This document shows, one piece after another, positions 9,622 to 18,500 of a DNA stretch of 64,000 bases; position 1 is the stretch's first letter; the number at the start of each line of letters is the position of its first letter. The stretch spans positions 56,507-120,506 of the forward strand of contig QHBM01000037.1 of NCBI GenBank assembly GCA_003244145.1. Reading direction: 5' to 3'. Under the pieces are notes generated by a model. The model was not told the origin of the DNA. It saw nothing but the letters and a program-made list of their open reading frames with translations, and searched no databases. Source of the DNA: Chthoniobacterales bacterium. GTDB lineage: Bacteria > Verrucomicrobiota > Verrucomicrobiia > Chthoniobacterales > UBA10450. Both the position numbers and the translations under genes were made by a program.

Positions 9622-10134
9622 GTGACCAGCGATCCAAACTTTCTTGTCCGGGAGGCGTGGCTGGGGGACGCGCCGGTAATTGCCTGGCATCGGGCGCGGA
9701 TGTTTCGGGACGTGGGCGAGATTTCTCCCGCAATCTTCGACGATTTTCTCGAAGAATCGCGGCGTTGGACCGAACGCGTCCTCGCGAGCGGGGAATACCT
9801 CGGATGGTTTGGCGTTCCGAAAAACCAACCGGACGTGATCGCCGGCGGCGCGGGAGTGCAGTTGCGACGGGTTGGTCCCCATCCGTGTCGGCCGGCCAGG
9901 GATGGCGCGTTCGCCCAGGGCAGACACGCCATCGTGCTCAATGTGTTTACGGAACCGGAATGGCGCCGGCGCGGGCTCGCTCGCCTGTTGATGGACGAGA
10001 TCGTTCGCTGGGCGAAGAAGGAGCAGCTCGATCGGCTGGTGTTGCATGCGTCGGCCGAGGCGCGCTCGCTGTATGAGGGAATGGGATTCGTCGCCACGAA
10101 CGAGATGCGATACGAGGGCGAGCTGACATCATGA
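9622..10134 (+). CDS. GNAT family N-acetyltransferase
   Basis: Predicted acyl-CoA-dependent acetyltransferase of 170 residues. The acetyl-CoA loop and following helix are visible as VFTEPEWRRRGLARLLMDEI, followed by the strand DRLVLHASAEARSLYEGMGF and FVATNEMRYEG, the usual end of GNAT proteins. Start is GTG 9622, 40 bp from the divergent deoC. The stop overlaps the start of the next gene by four bases (ATGA), so the two are translationally coupled. Acceptor substrate unknown. Confidence 0.85.
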   Translation: MTSDPNFLVREAWLGDAPVIAWHRARMFRDVGEISPAIFDDFLEESRRWTERVLASGEYLGWFGVPKNQPDVIAGGAGVQLRRVGPHPCRPARDGAFAQGRHAIVLNVFTEPEWRRRGLARLLMDEIVRWAKKEQLDRLVLHASAEARSLYEGMGFVATNEMRYEGELTS

Positions 10135-10826
10135 AGACCCTGGGAATCATCGGCGGGATCGGGCCGGAATCGACCATCGATTATTATCAGACGATCATCG
10201 CGCTCTATCGCGAACGAATCCCAGACGGCAGCTATCCCCCGCTCTTCATCAACAGCATCAACATGCGCCGAGCCGTGTCGGCCATCGAGTCCGGCCAACT
10301 CGATCTGCTCACCGATTTTCTGCTCGAGGAACTCCAGAAACTTCAGCGGGCCGGCGCAGACTTCGCCCTGCTGGCAGCGAACACACCGCATCTCGTTTTC
10401 GATGATCTGGAGCGGCAATCGCCTCTTTCGTTGATCAGCATCGTGGCAGCCACATGCGACGCAACGAAGGCGAGAAAACTTAAGCGCGTCGGCCTTTTCG
10501 GGACGCGGTTCACGATGCAGGCGAAGTTTTATCAGGATGTTTTTGCCCGCGAAGGAATCGAACTCGTCGTCCCTGGGGCCGCGGATCAGGACTATATCCA
10601 CGAGAAATACATGGGCGAATTAGTGAGCGGAATTTTTCTTCCCGAAACGCGAGAGAGCCTGCTCGCGATAGTCGATCGTTTGGCGCAGCAGACCGGCATC
10701 GAAGGCGTGATTCTTGGCGGAACGGAATTGCCGCTCATCTTGCGAGGCGCGGCTCACCACGGAATCCCGTTTCTTAATACGACCCGAATCCACGCCGAGG
10801 CGGCGGTCGATTGGATGCTTTCGTAG
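10131..10826 (+). CDS. Aspartate/glutamate racemase superfamily protein lacking both catalytic cysteines
   Basis: 231-residue member of the Asp/Glu/hydantoin racemase fold, recognised by KTLGIIGGIGPESTIDYYQ, the AANTPH loop and the LGGTELPLIL loop. In characterised racemases one or both of these loops carry the catalytic Cys (CNT or TNT, and GCTE). Here they read AANT and GGTE, so both thiols are missing. It therefore may not be a cofactor-independent racemase by the standard two-base mechanism. Coupled by ATGA to the preceding acetyltransferase, which hints at an amino-acid or amide substrate; role unknown. Confidence 0.75.
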   Translation: MKTLGIIGGIGPESTIDYYQTIIALYRERIPDGSYPPLFINSINMRRAVSAIESGQLDLLTDFLLEELQKLQRAGADFALLAANTPHLVFDDLERQSPLSLISIVAATCDATKARKLKRVGLFGTRFTMQAKFYQDVFAREGIELVVPGAADQDYIHEKYMGELVSGIFLPETRESLLAIVDRLAQQTGIEGVILGGTELPLILRGAAHHGIPFLNTTRIHAEAAVDWMLS

Positions 10827-10835
10827 CCGAAAGCC

Positions 10836-11507
10836 CTAGGCGGGTGACGACGGCCCGCCTGATTCGCTGGCGGTCCGCCATTCTTCGCGGGTGGCCAAAA
10901 TCAAAGGCACGAACTGGATGAAGGCACGAATCACAGACGCGAGGTAAATGAGCAGGCCGATCCCTTGCAGCGAGATCAGAATCAGGTGGCCGTGCCGATG
11001 GAGAAAGAATTCCGGACGAGCGCGGATGGCCAGGGCGGAGCCGGCGTTAAAAAGAAAGATCAGCGGGATGACGAACGCGATGTTCAGCCGTTGATCGGCC
11101 CCCACCATCGCATACAAGCGGCTGCCGACGAGTCCGGCGCTGTCGCGCAGGCGCAATCGGACGATGCGCATGTCGTAAACAAACAGCGCCCAGACCACGA
11201 TCGCGTAAAGCGCCGTCAGGACGAACCACATGAAGGGATCATTAAGGCGGGTAAAAGCGATCGCTTCAATAAGCGCGCAGGCGATGTAGAAAAAATTATG
11301 GACGAACTCGAGCGGCCACCGAATCAAGGTGAGTGTGTGGATGAGTGAGCGCGACCAAAAGAGGAGGATGATGAGCAGGCCGGTGATGACATACGGCCAG
11401 GCCGCCGATTGATGGCCGGAAACGACCTGCCGCGCGTTGTCGACGAGGAAGTAGAGGGCGACGCCCTGGATGATGCTGCAAAGCGTGAGCTCAATCTCGA
11501 TCACCAT
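10836..11507 (-). CDS. Integral membrane protein of unknown function
   Basis: Hydrophobic protein with about six membrane segments (examples: PYVITGLLIILLFW, FVLTALYAIVVWALFVY, IAFVIPLIFLFNAGSALAI, LISLQGIGLLIYLASVIRAF). No catalytic or transport motif is recognised. I start at ATG 11507 (MVIEIELTLCSIIQ) because it directly precedes the first membrane helix and has GGGAA a few bases upstream; an in-frame ATG at 11582 would add a polar 25-residue leader. Convergent with the racemase-like gene, with 9 bp between stops. Confidence 0.6.
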   Translation of the reverse strand: MVIEIELTLCSIIQGVALYFLVDNARQVVSGHQSAAWPYVITGLLIILLFWSRSLIHTLTLIRWPLEFVHNFFYIACALIEAIAFTRLNDPFMWFVLTALYAIVVWALFVYDMRIVRLRLRDSAGLVGSRLYAMVGADQRLNIAFVIPLIFLFNAGSALAIRARPEFFLHRHGHLILISLQGIGLLIYLASVIRAFIQFVPLILATREEWRTASESGGPSSPA

Positions 11508-11587
11508 CGAGTCGAGTTCCCGTCGGCTGCCACCGGCTGAAGTCACGACGCGAGTCGTAACGAAGCGCCTAACAAAAATCAAGCGCT

Positions 11588-11660
11588 GTAGCTGCCGCCG
11601 TCACAGGCGGCAGACCGAACGAACCTGACTCCCCTTGCCGCCAGAGACGGCGGCAGCTAC
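11588..11660. repeat. Palindromic repeat element with 15-bp perfect terminal inverted repeats
   Basis: Ends are GTAGCTGCCGCCGTC and GACGGCGGCAGCTAC, perfect reverse complements, with smaller internal hairpin halves (GGCGGCAG ... TTGCCGCC). No coding capacity. A single-end relative is at 1978-2003. Looks like a REP/MITE-like intergenic element. Confidence 0.75.
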
Positions 11661-11673
11661 AACATCGACGCGC

Positions 11674-11880
11674 TTACCGCGCGAGGACGACGTCTTTTTT
11701 GGTCCAGGCGTGGACCTGCTGACAATGGGGGCAGGTCAGCTTGTGATTTTTCAGCGGCGTGTCCGCGTAAAGATCTTCATCGATCGTGAGGCCGGTCGCG
11801 GTGAGTTTCGCGGTGGCGGGGCATCGGACGAGTATGCGTTTAATCATGGGTGTTTTCTTCGCGGTGGCCGGGGTTGTCAT
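11674..11880 (-). CDS. Small conserved-looking protein with Cys motif
   Basis: 68-residue protein with a cysteine in LVRCPATAKLTATGL and a CPHC pair in LTCPHCQQVHAWTKKD, resembling half of a zinc ribbon. It lies 9 bp after infA on the same strand, so probably in the RRM-infA transcript. Not recognised beyond that; it may bind a metal. The compact composition, own ATG and operon position favour a real gene. Confidence 0.6.
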   Translation of the reverse strand: MTTPATAKKTPMIKRILVRCPATAKLTATGLTIDEDLYADTPLKNHKLTCPHCQQVHAWTKKDVVLAR

Positions 11881-11889
11881 AAAATTTGG

Positions 11890-12108
11890 TTAGCCGAGCC
11901 GGTAAACGATCCGGGCCTTGTCGACGTCGTAAGGGGACATCTGGAGTTTTACCCGATCGCCGGTCGTGAGGCGAATAAAACGTTTGCGCATTTTGCCCGA
12001 GATATGGGCGAGGACGAGGTGGTCGTTCGCGAGTTGCACCCGAAACATGGTGCCGGCGAGGACGGAAATGATCTTTCCTTCGAGTTCGATTGCTTTTTTG
12101 GAATCCAT
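11890..12108 (-). CDS. infA: Translation initiation factor IF-1
   Basis: Small S1-like OB-fold protein of 72 residues that binds the ribosomal A site during initiation. Typical features: KAIELEGKIISVLAGTMFRV, VLAHISGKMRKRFIRL and GDRVKLQMSPYDVDKARI. Start placed at ATG 12108 (MDSKK), giving the usual IF-1 length; the open frame upstream runs through a hairpin. Follows an RRM RNA-binding protein gene, separated by a strong 10-bp-stem hairpin. Confidence 0.95.
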   Translation of the reverse strand: MDSKKAIELEGKIISVLAGTMFRVQLANDHLVLAHISGKMRKRFIRLTTGDRVKLQMSPYDVDKARIVYRLG

Positions 12109-12119
12109 GGAGAGTTGCA

Positions 12120-12149
12120 GAACCGGCGCCCTTGGAAGAGCGCCGGTTC
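12120..12149. other. Perfect 10-bp hairpin between RRM gene and infA
   Basis: GAACCGGCGC and GCGCCGGTTC pair perfectly around a 10-base loop. It lies 11 bases upstream of the infA ATG (minus strand) and 20 bases after the RRM gene stop. There is no U-tract, so it is more likely an mRNA processing/translation-control structure or weak attenuator than a standard terminator. Confidence 0.5.
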
Positions 12150-12168
12150 GCATAATCAAAAAGCTAAA

Positions 12169-12447
12169 TTAGTAGCGATTGCCGGCCGACTGGCGCGGAC
12201 GCTCTTCGCGAGCGCGCGCTTCGTTGACGGTGAGGGTGCGGCCTTGCACTTCCTTGCCGTTGAGGGCGGCGACGGCCGCGTTGGCCTCCGTCGTGTCCGC
12301 CATGGAGACGAACGCAAAGCCGCGGGAGCGGCCAGTGGTGCGGTCCATCATGAGGGCAACGTCAGTGACTTTGCCGTGTTTTTCGAAAAGATCCTGAAGA
12401 TCGTTTTCAGTGGTCTCAAAAGAGAGATTACCTACGTACAGTTTCAT
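12169..12447 (-). CDS. RRM-type RNA-binding protein
   Basis: 92-residue single RNA-recognition-motif protein. RNP2 is KLYVGNLSF at the N-terminus and RNP1 is [10 protein letters not shown] at about residue 47-56, followed by [17 protein letters not shown] and a short Arg-rich tail. Such proteins act as RNA chaperones, often cold- or stress-induced, in cyanobacteria, Verrucomicrobia and others. Start at ATG 12447, because RNP2 must be at the N-terminus. Co-directional with infA. Confidence 0.93.
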   Translation of the reverse strand: MKLYVGNLSFETTENDLQDLFEKHGKVTDVALMMDRTTGRSRGFAFVSMADTTEANAAVAALNGKEVQGRTLTVNEARAREERPRQSAGNRY

Positions 12448-12797
12448 TATTATTTTTTGGAGCAAAAACTGCCAGCTACAGAGCCGTTCCCGAGAACCGG
12501 GTTTCAAACCACCACTGAGGAATCTCAGCTGACGATCTACCACGCAACGAACAAAACAGACTTAATCCAATAGGCGCAGACAGTCGTCTGCTTTCGGGGA
12601 AACGCAACCGATACTTCCCGAGCGAATTCCGGCGAAATCTTACGCTTGATCAGGCGGGCAAAACCGATTCTTTACAACGGCCTCATTTGGCCCGGAATCG
12701 TGACCGGATTGAGTGCTCAAGCTTGAAGCATTTCAGTCTCTGCTGATAATCTCCGTGCAATGAAGGGCAGTTGGCCGTTAATCTTGCACGCTCCCGC
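12448..12797. other. 350-bp intergenic region between divergent genes
   Basis: Separates the RRM gene (minus) and an exported-protein gene (plus). I see no ORF with coding character. It probably holds two promoters and a long 5' leader for the RRM gene; a short inverted repeat GTTCCCGAGAAC is at about 12485-12496. No repeat element or RNA family recognised. Confidence 0.5.
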
Positions 12798-13463
12798 ATG
12801 CGCAGACTTTTACATTTTTTTTTGGGGCTCATCGCCATGTCCGGTCTCGTCAACGCCGGTCCGGTTGATGAAGAGAAGCCGTACGGCCGGGTCTGCATCT
12901 CACTTTACGAGCCAGGGCCGCCCGAAAAAGAGGAACCGTTCAAGACGTCGTCGGCAACGGGCCCTGGCAAGACGGTGCACGCCTATATCGACGCGAGTAA
13001 CAAGTGCGCGGTGCTCGTGGCTGCTTTGACGAAGGACGGAAAACTGGTCAACGGCTGGCGGCCGCAACTCGCTTACGTGCCCGATCAATTCGACGAGATT
13101 GTTCTGCCCAAGGTGCCCTTGAAATGGGACTGGTCGACGGCGAGCGCGCCGTTCGATTTCTATGTCTTGTTTCTCTCTCCCGATTCCAAGGAAGTGGCGG
13201 AGGCCAAAAAACTGGTCGAGGCCATGCAGGCCGCGAAGGACGACCGTCTTCTTGCGATGCAGACCAGCAAACTGCGAGAACTCATTGGGCGCATCACCAG
13301 CGAGAAGGAGAAGACCAACCAGGCCCCCATGAATGAACCTGAGGTCGGAGGCGTTTTCCGCGGAGCGGCTTTCCCGTGGAGGCAGTTCGCCCAGAGCATT
13401 AATTTTGCGGACGATCGCCCGGGAGTTCTGGTCCTTTCCAGCGACGGCGCAGAAAAAAAATGA
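12798..13463 (+). CDS. Exported protein preceding CHASE2-cyclase
   Basis: Protein of 221 residues with a signal peptide (RRLLHFFLGLIAMSGLVNAG). The mature part has a beta-rich look (TVHAYIDASNKCAVLVAAL, then DGKLVNGWRPQLAYVPDQFD, FDFYVLFLSPDSKE) followed by a charged helical segment (residues about 145-190). Not recognised as a named family; its layout is reminiscent of small beta-sandwich proteins encoded beside CHAT and CHASE2 genes, which is inference from context. Start ATG 12798 chosen because the signal peptide begins there; a TTG at 12771 is possible. The stop overlaps the CHASE2-cyclase ATG, so it is the first gene of a three-gene operon. Confidence 0.65.
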   Translation: MRRLLHFFLGLIAMSGLVNAGPVDEEKPYGRVCISLYEPGPPEKEEPFKTSSATGPGKTVHAYIDASNKCAVLVAALTKDGKLVNGWRPQLAYVPDQFDEIVLPKVPLKWDWSTASAPFDFYVLFLSPDSKEVAEAKKLVEAMQAAKDDRLLAMQTSKLRELIGRITSEKEKTNQAPMNEPEVGGVFRGAAFPWRQFAQSINFADDRPGVLVLSSDGAEKK

Positions 13464-15571
13464 TGCCTGGCGAATCTGCCAGGACGACGCCCGCGGGCGA
13501 GCAGATCTGGCTGAGGTCGCCCTGGCCATTGCTTCTGGTCATTTGCGGTCTCGCGGCGGCGTGGATCATCGCGGCCGGAAATCCTTTCGAAGCGCTGGAG
13601 ATGCGCTGGTTTGGCCAGATCCTGCGGTGGCGATACGAGAAGCAGCTCGCTCCTCCGGCTGATCCCAGCATCGTTCATGTCGATATCACGCAGGTCGATT
13701 TGCGAAAGGTGCCGACCCTCGAACTCGAATACCAAAACGCGGCCAACATCATCCGACAAACCACCGCGATGGGCGCAAAGGTCGTCGCGTTCGACGTCGT
13801 TTTCGGCCGGGGCGATCAAACGATGGCGACGCCGATCCTGCAAGAGATGGAACACGCCAAGGGTCAGAACCGGTCGGTTATTTTCGCGGAAGCACTCCTG
13901 CCTTCGCCGGAGGATGGCAAGGAAGAACGCGCTCGCTCCTTTCCCTTTCGCGAAAGAGTATTGCCGGCGGGCCTGATCAATGTGCAAGCCGACAGCGACG
14001 GAGTCCTGCGCCGCTACAATTATGTTCATGGCTCCGAACCCAAAAGCTATGAACCTTCCCTAGCGCTGGCCTGCTATCTGGCATGGCACGAAATTGCCTG
14101 GGATGGCGACATCTCGTCGCCGCGGCCCGGTGTTTTGCGTTGGGAGGAAATCTCGAGCGACTTCACCACGAAGGAGCCGCGAGAACTCAAGCTCGAACCG
14201 ATTCTATTAAACTATCGCAGCCCATGGCCAGGTAATGGTCCCGGGGCTTTTCGACATTACAACGTCGCCAAACTCGATGAGCTGTATCAGACCAGCCGGC
14301 AGAACAATGCCCAGCCGCTGATGAATGCGATCGTGCTGGTCTCCTATTATGGGGCCGGCCTTGGAGACATGGGCACTACTTCACTCGCGGCTAATCAACC
14401 GCGAGTGGTCTTGCACTCAACCGCGCTGAACGACCTCATCCAGCGCAATTGGCTTCGGCGCAGCCCTCGATGGGTCGATGCTCTCGCTGTTCTTTCTCTT
14501 ATTCTGCTGGGAGCTATTGCGACATTTTTTCGCGGAGCGTTGCCGCTCCTGCTTCTCTGGATAGCCGGTGTAGCAGCGTGTGGCGGCCTAAGCGCGCTAC
14601 TCATTCTTAAGACAGGGTGGGTTCCGGGTCTCGCCAGCGCCAGCGTGGTCTGGAGTCTGGTTACTCTGGTGGAGCTGGGCCGGCGGCAAAGCCATGAGTT
14701 TATCCAGCGCCTGAAGCTGAGATCGACCATGAGCCTCTATTTTTCACCGCACATCATGGAGCATGTTCTGAAGAATCCCGGCTCGATGGAACCACAGCAG
14801 GCCGAGATCACTGTCCTCTTGACCGACCTCCGTAACTCGACACCTATCGCCGAGTTACTGGGGCCTGGCGGCATGTTCGAGCTGCTCAATCAGGTCTTCG
14901 AAACACAAACCCGCGCCATCCTGGCGGAAGACGGCAGCATGGAGCATTTCCTCGGCGACCAATTTCTCAGCTACTGGGGCGCGCCCGATGCGCAGCCCGA
15001 CGCCACCGATCGCGCCTTGCGGGCTTCTCTTTCGCTCATCGCGGGGATGGAGGAGATCCGGCCGACGCTGGAACCCAAGCTTCGGGCGCTCTTTGGTTAT
15101 GGCGTGGCCTTACACAGCGGCAACGCGTTAATCGGTAACAAAGGCTCGGCCCAGCGGCTCGATTACGGTTTGGTCGGCGATCTCATCAACGCCGCCGCCC
15201 GCGTGGAATCGCTGACCAAGCATTACGGGGTGTTATTCCTCATCACGCGCGAAGCTTACGCCAAGTTGTCGTCGCCAACGGTCACGCGGCTGGTGGACAA
15301 GGCGCTGGTAAAGGGCAAGACGGTTGCGCTCGAGCTGCTGGAGGTGAAACATCCTTTCAGCCCCGCGCGATTTGAGCAAATAGCGGAGCGCTACAATGAT
15401 GCCTTCGCTGACTACGAACGCGGCGACTTCGTGCTCGCCGAAACAAAATTCACTGCTCTGGTGGAAGAAGAGAAAGATCCGCCGGCTGGGCTTATGGCGG
15501 AAAGGTGCCGCGAGCTCGCTCTCGATTCACCGCAGAATTGGAATGGAGTTTATGAACTCAAAACAAAATAA
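13460..15571 (+). CDS. CHASE2-domain adenylate/guanylate cyclase
   Basis: Membrane-bound class III nucleotide cyclase of 703 residues. An N-terminal membrane anchor (LLLVICGLAAAWIIAA) is followed by an extracytoplasmic CHASE2 sensor domain (about 60-340; SIVHVDITQVDLRKV, AKVVAFDVVFGRGDQ). Two or three membrane helices come next (about 335-400; ALAVLSLILLGAIATFF), then a cytoplasmic cyclase domain (about 445-620). Metal-binding Asp456 (VLLTDLRNST) and Asp500 (FLGDQFLSYWGAP) are present, but the usual purine-specifying Lys before GD is His496, so base specificity is uncertain. A C-terminal TPR-like tail follows. The start overlaps the previous stop; the next gene begins at or inside its 3' end. 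Likely senses an envelope signal for the downstream CHAT protein (inference). Confidence 0.88.
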   Translation: MMPGESARTTPAGEQIWLRSPWPLLLVICGLAAAWIIAAGNPFEALEMRWFGQILRWRYEKQLAPPADPSIVHVDITQVDLRKVPTLELEYQNAANIIRQTTAMGAKVVAFDVVFGRGDQTMATPILQEMEHAKGQNRSVIFAEALLPSPEDGKEERARSFPFRERVLPAGLINVQADSDGVLRRYNYVHGSEPKSYEPSLALACYLAWHEIAWDGDISSPRPGVLRWEEISSDFTTKEPRELKLEPILLNYRSPWPGNGPGAFRHYNVAKLDELYQTSRQNNAQPLMNAIVLVSYYGAGLGDMGTTSLAANQPRVVLHSTALNDLIQRNWLRRSPRWVDALAVLSLILLGAIATFFRGALPLLLLWIAGVAACGGLSALLILKTGWVPGLASASVVWSLVTLVELGRRQSHEFIQRLKLRSTMSLYFSPHIMEHVLKNPGSMEPQQAEITVLLTDLRNSTPIAELLGPGGMFELLNQVFETQTRAILAEDGSMEHFLGDQFLSYWGAPDAQPDATDRALRASLSLIAGMEEIRPTLEPKLRALFGYGVALHSGNALIGNKGSAQRLDYGLVGDLINAAARVESLTKHYGVLFLITREAYAKLSSPTVTRLVDKALVKGKTVALELLEVKHPFSPARFEQIAERYNDAFADYERGDFVLAETKFTALVEEEKDPPAGLMAERCRELALDSPQNWNGVYELKTK

Positions 15572-18500
15572 CATGACTACAAACGTCTTGAACGCGATGA
15601 AGCGCCTTGCTCGCTCCGTTGGATTTCTGCTGCTTTTATTAGCCGGTGGCGCTCTATCGCCGCTACGAAGCGAAGAGACCAAGCCGGCGACTTCGGCCAC
15701 GCCCGCACCAGATCGGGCCCAACTCGAAACGCAGTTCACCAAGACTGACACCGATCGCGCCGCGGCGCCGGAGAAAACGAAGGAACGGGCCGATGCCGCC
15801 AAGAAAGCCATGCAGCTTGCGTCGGATATCGCCTGGATGGCATTCGATGCCGGCAAATTTGAAGAAGCATCGACCTGGTTCTCCAAAAGCACTCAACTGA
15901 AGGACGACTATCACGTCAATGCCCGCGGATATTGGGAGGAAGACCTTCGAACTCACGTCGTCGAGATGGAAACGAAGGTAGCAGGTCAGGTTAAGGAAAG
16001 CCAGGAGAAGCTAGCCACGGCGGAGGAGTCCGAAAAAAATCGTCTGCGTATGTTGATCGATCTCTGGGGGCAGAACCTTTATCTGCTGCGTTACAACGAT
16101 GTCTCCATGCTCGAGAACCTCGCCCGGGAAAACCACGCCGCCGCCAGCCTGCTCAAGTACACCGAAGAAGAACTGGAGATACGCCGCAAGGAGATGGCTT
16201 ACCTGGAAACGTCCGGTGCGCCGATGAGGGAGATAAACCAGAAGAAGGTGCAGATCGCGACAGCCCTGGAACGAGTCGGTGGCGCACAGGGAGACCTGGC
16301 TCTTTTTGACCAGGCTGAGAAGAACTACCTGGAGGCATTAACCATTCGTCGCTCCCTTCCAGAAGAGATGTCCGAACGCAAGACCGAAGAGAGTCTGAGC
16401 GGTCTCGGGCACTTGTATGTCCACAATATTGGGGACCTGATAAAAGGCCGCGATTACTACCAGCAGGCCCTTGCCAGTATAGAGACCAGCGCTGCCATCC
16501 GCCAGAAGGCGCTCGGTGAAGACTACCTGTCCCCGCAACTAGTGGCCAAAATGTCCAAGGAAGAATTGACGAAGCACCAGGAGAGCCTGGCGCAGAACCG
16601 CGACATGATGATGGCCTTGGACTGCCTTTCCCAAACGACCGCGATGGCGAACCTCGGCGGGGTTATCGAAGAGGCTGGAGACTTGAAGACCGCTTTTTCC
16701 TACTACGAGCGAGCTCTCAAGCTGGGCGATGCGCTTCCGCAGGGAGGTTATATCCAAATCTTCGACATGGCCCGCGCGCGAATTCGCGCCCGTGTCCTGG
16801 GTGATCTTGCTTATCTTCACGCGGAAAGCGGTGAGGTCGATCTGGCTTTGAAGGAGCTGAACGAAGTCATCGGGATCAAACGCAGCATTGGAGAAGATGA
16901 ATGGACGGCACAATCGCTTTTGCAGGCGGCCGACCTCGCCCACGGGAAAGGCGAGACCGAGAGCGCGCGGCATTATGTTGAACAAGCCCGGCAGATTTTT
17001 GCCGCCGCCCATAAATTGAACAGCGTTGTCTCCGCCACCGGGTTTCTCGCTGTGCTCGCGCGGGATGAAGGCAAGCTCGACGAAGCCGCCCGCTACGCGG
17101 AAGAAGCTCTACAACTGGCACGGAAGACTGGAAATCTCGGCGCGGTTTCGGGGGCCGCCCGGACGTTTGCTTCGATCCGTGTGAAACAGAATAAACTCGA
17201 TGAAGCAAAAACGCTGATCGAAGAAGCGCGTGCCGCTGATGCAAAGACAGGCTCGATCGGTGATCGAATCGCGACGCTTGGAATCGGCGGCGAAATTCTC
17301 GAAGCCGGGGGAGATAACGAGAAGGCACTCGAAGCTTACAAGGAAGCAGTGAAGCTGGTGGAGAGTGTCAGGTCCACCGCGGCTTCAGAGACGGCATTTG
17401 CTGACGTCAAACGCAACTACAAGCCCTACGAGCGAATCGTGCGGGCGTTGATCAAGCTGAATCGGCCGGCGGATGCGTTCGATTACCTCAATCGGGCCAA
17501 GTCGAAGAAGCTTCAGGACGCGATGCCTGCCTCCACTCTCAAGACCGAGAACAAACAGGAGCAGGAGAGGCTGGATAAGGCCGCCGCGCTTGAGACCAAA
17601 CAAAAGGTCATTGAGACTCAGTTGGCCGCCGAACAAGCCAAATCGACACCAGATGACACAGCAGTCAAGAACCTGAAACTGGTGGTGGCTTCCACGCAGG
17701 CGGAATACCGGGAAGTAGTAGAGGACATTAAGACATCGAATCCGGATTGGGAAAAGTCGATGACAGTGAAACCGTTGGAATTGGTTCAAACTCAAGGCCA
17801 AATCCCGGAAGGAGTTACCTTTCTCCAATACGCGCCTGTGGGCGATCAGCTCTACATCTTTGTGGTGACGAATAAGATAGTAAAAATCTACACGCCGGAG
17901 GTGAAACCGGAAGAGTTAAAGAAAAAGATCATTGCCCTCCGAAAGCAGATAAAGACCGGCGAATCCGGCGCGCCGCTCACAAACACTCTTTGCAGTCTTT
18001 ATGACATGTTGATTGCGCCCATCGAGAGTGAACTGGCATCGGTGAAGACTATCGCCTTTATTCCAAACCAGATTCTCTTTTACCTGCCGCTTCACGCTTT
18101 GGCGAAGAAGCAACCCGACGGAAAAATACGCTACCTGATTGAAGACAAGGAGATAGTTTATCTTACTGGCGCCGACGTGATGAAAGCGGTGCAACCCCCA
18201 AGTCCAGGTAAAGCGAAGGAAGGCATGATAGCCTTTGGGAACCCGACCGGGGCGGAGCTGCCGGCTTCGGAGGTAGAGGTCAAGACCATCGCTACTGTCT
18301 TTCCTGGCACAGACGTCCTTTCCGGCGCGGATGTAACCAAGGAAGCGATTAACAGTGAGAAACTTTTTAACAAACGCATCGTGCACTTTGCCACCCATGG
18401 CACCTTGAATTCAGCTATCCCGCGTCAGAGTTATCTTCAACTCGCCTCAGGCGGAGCGCCTGGAACGGAAAAATTGACGGTGCGTGAGATTTGGCGGCTG

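Noticed and set aside
9582..10601. Long N-terminal extension of deoC on the minus strand
   Set aside because: The open frame continues upstream but is antisense to the GNAT and racemase-like genes and lacks similarity; deoC is started at 9581.
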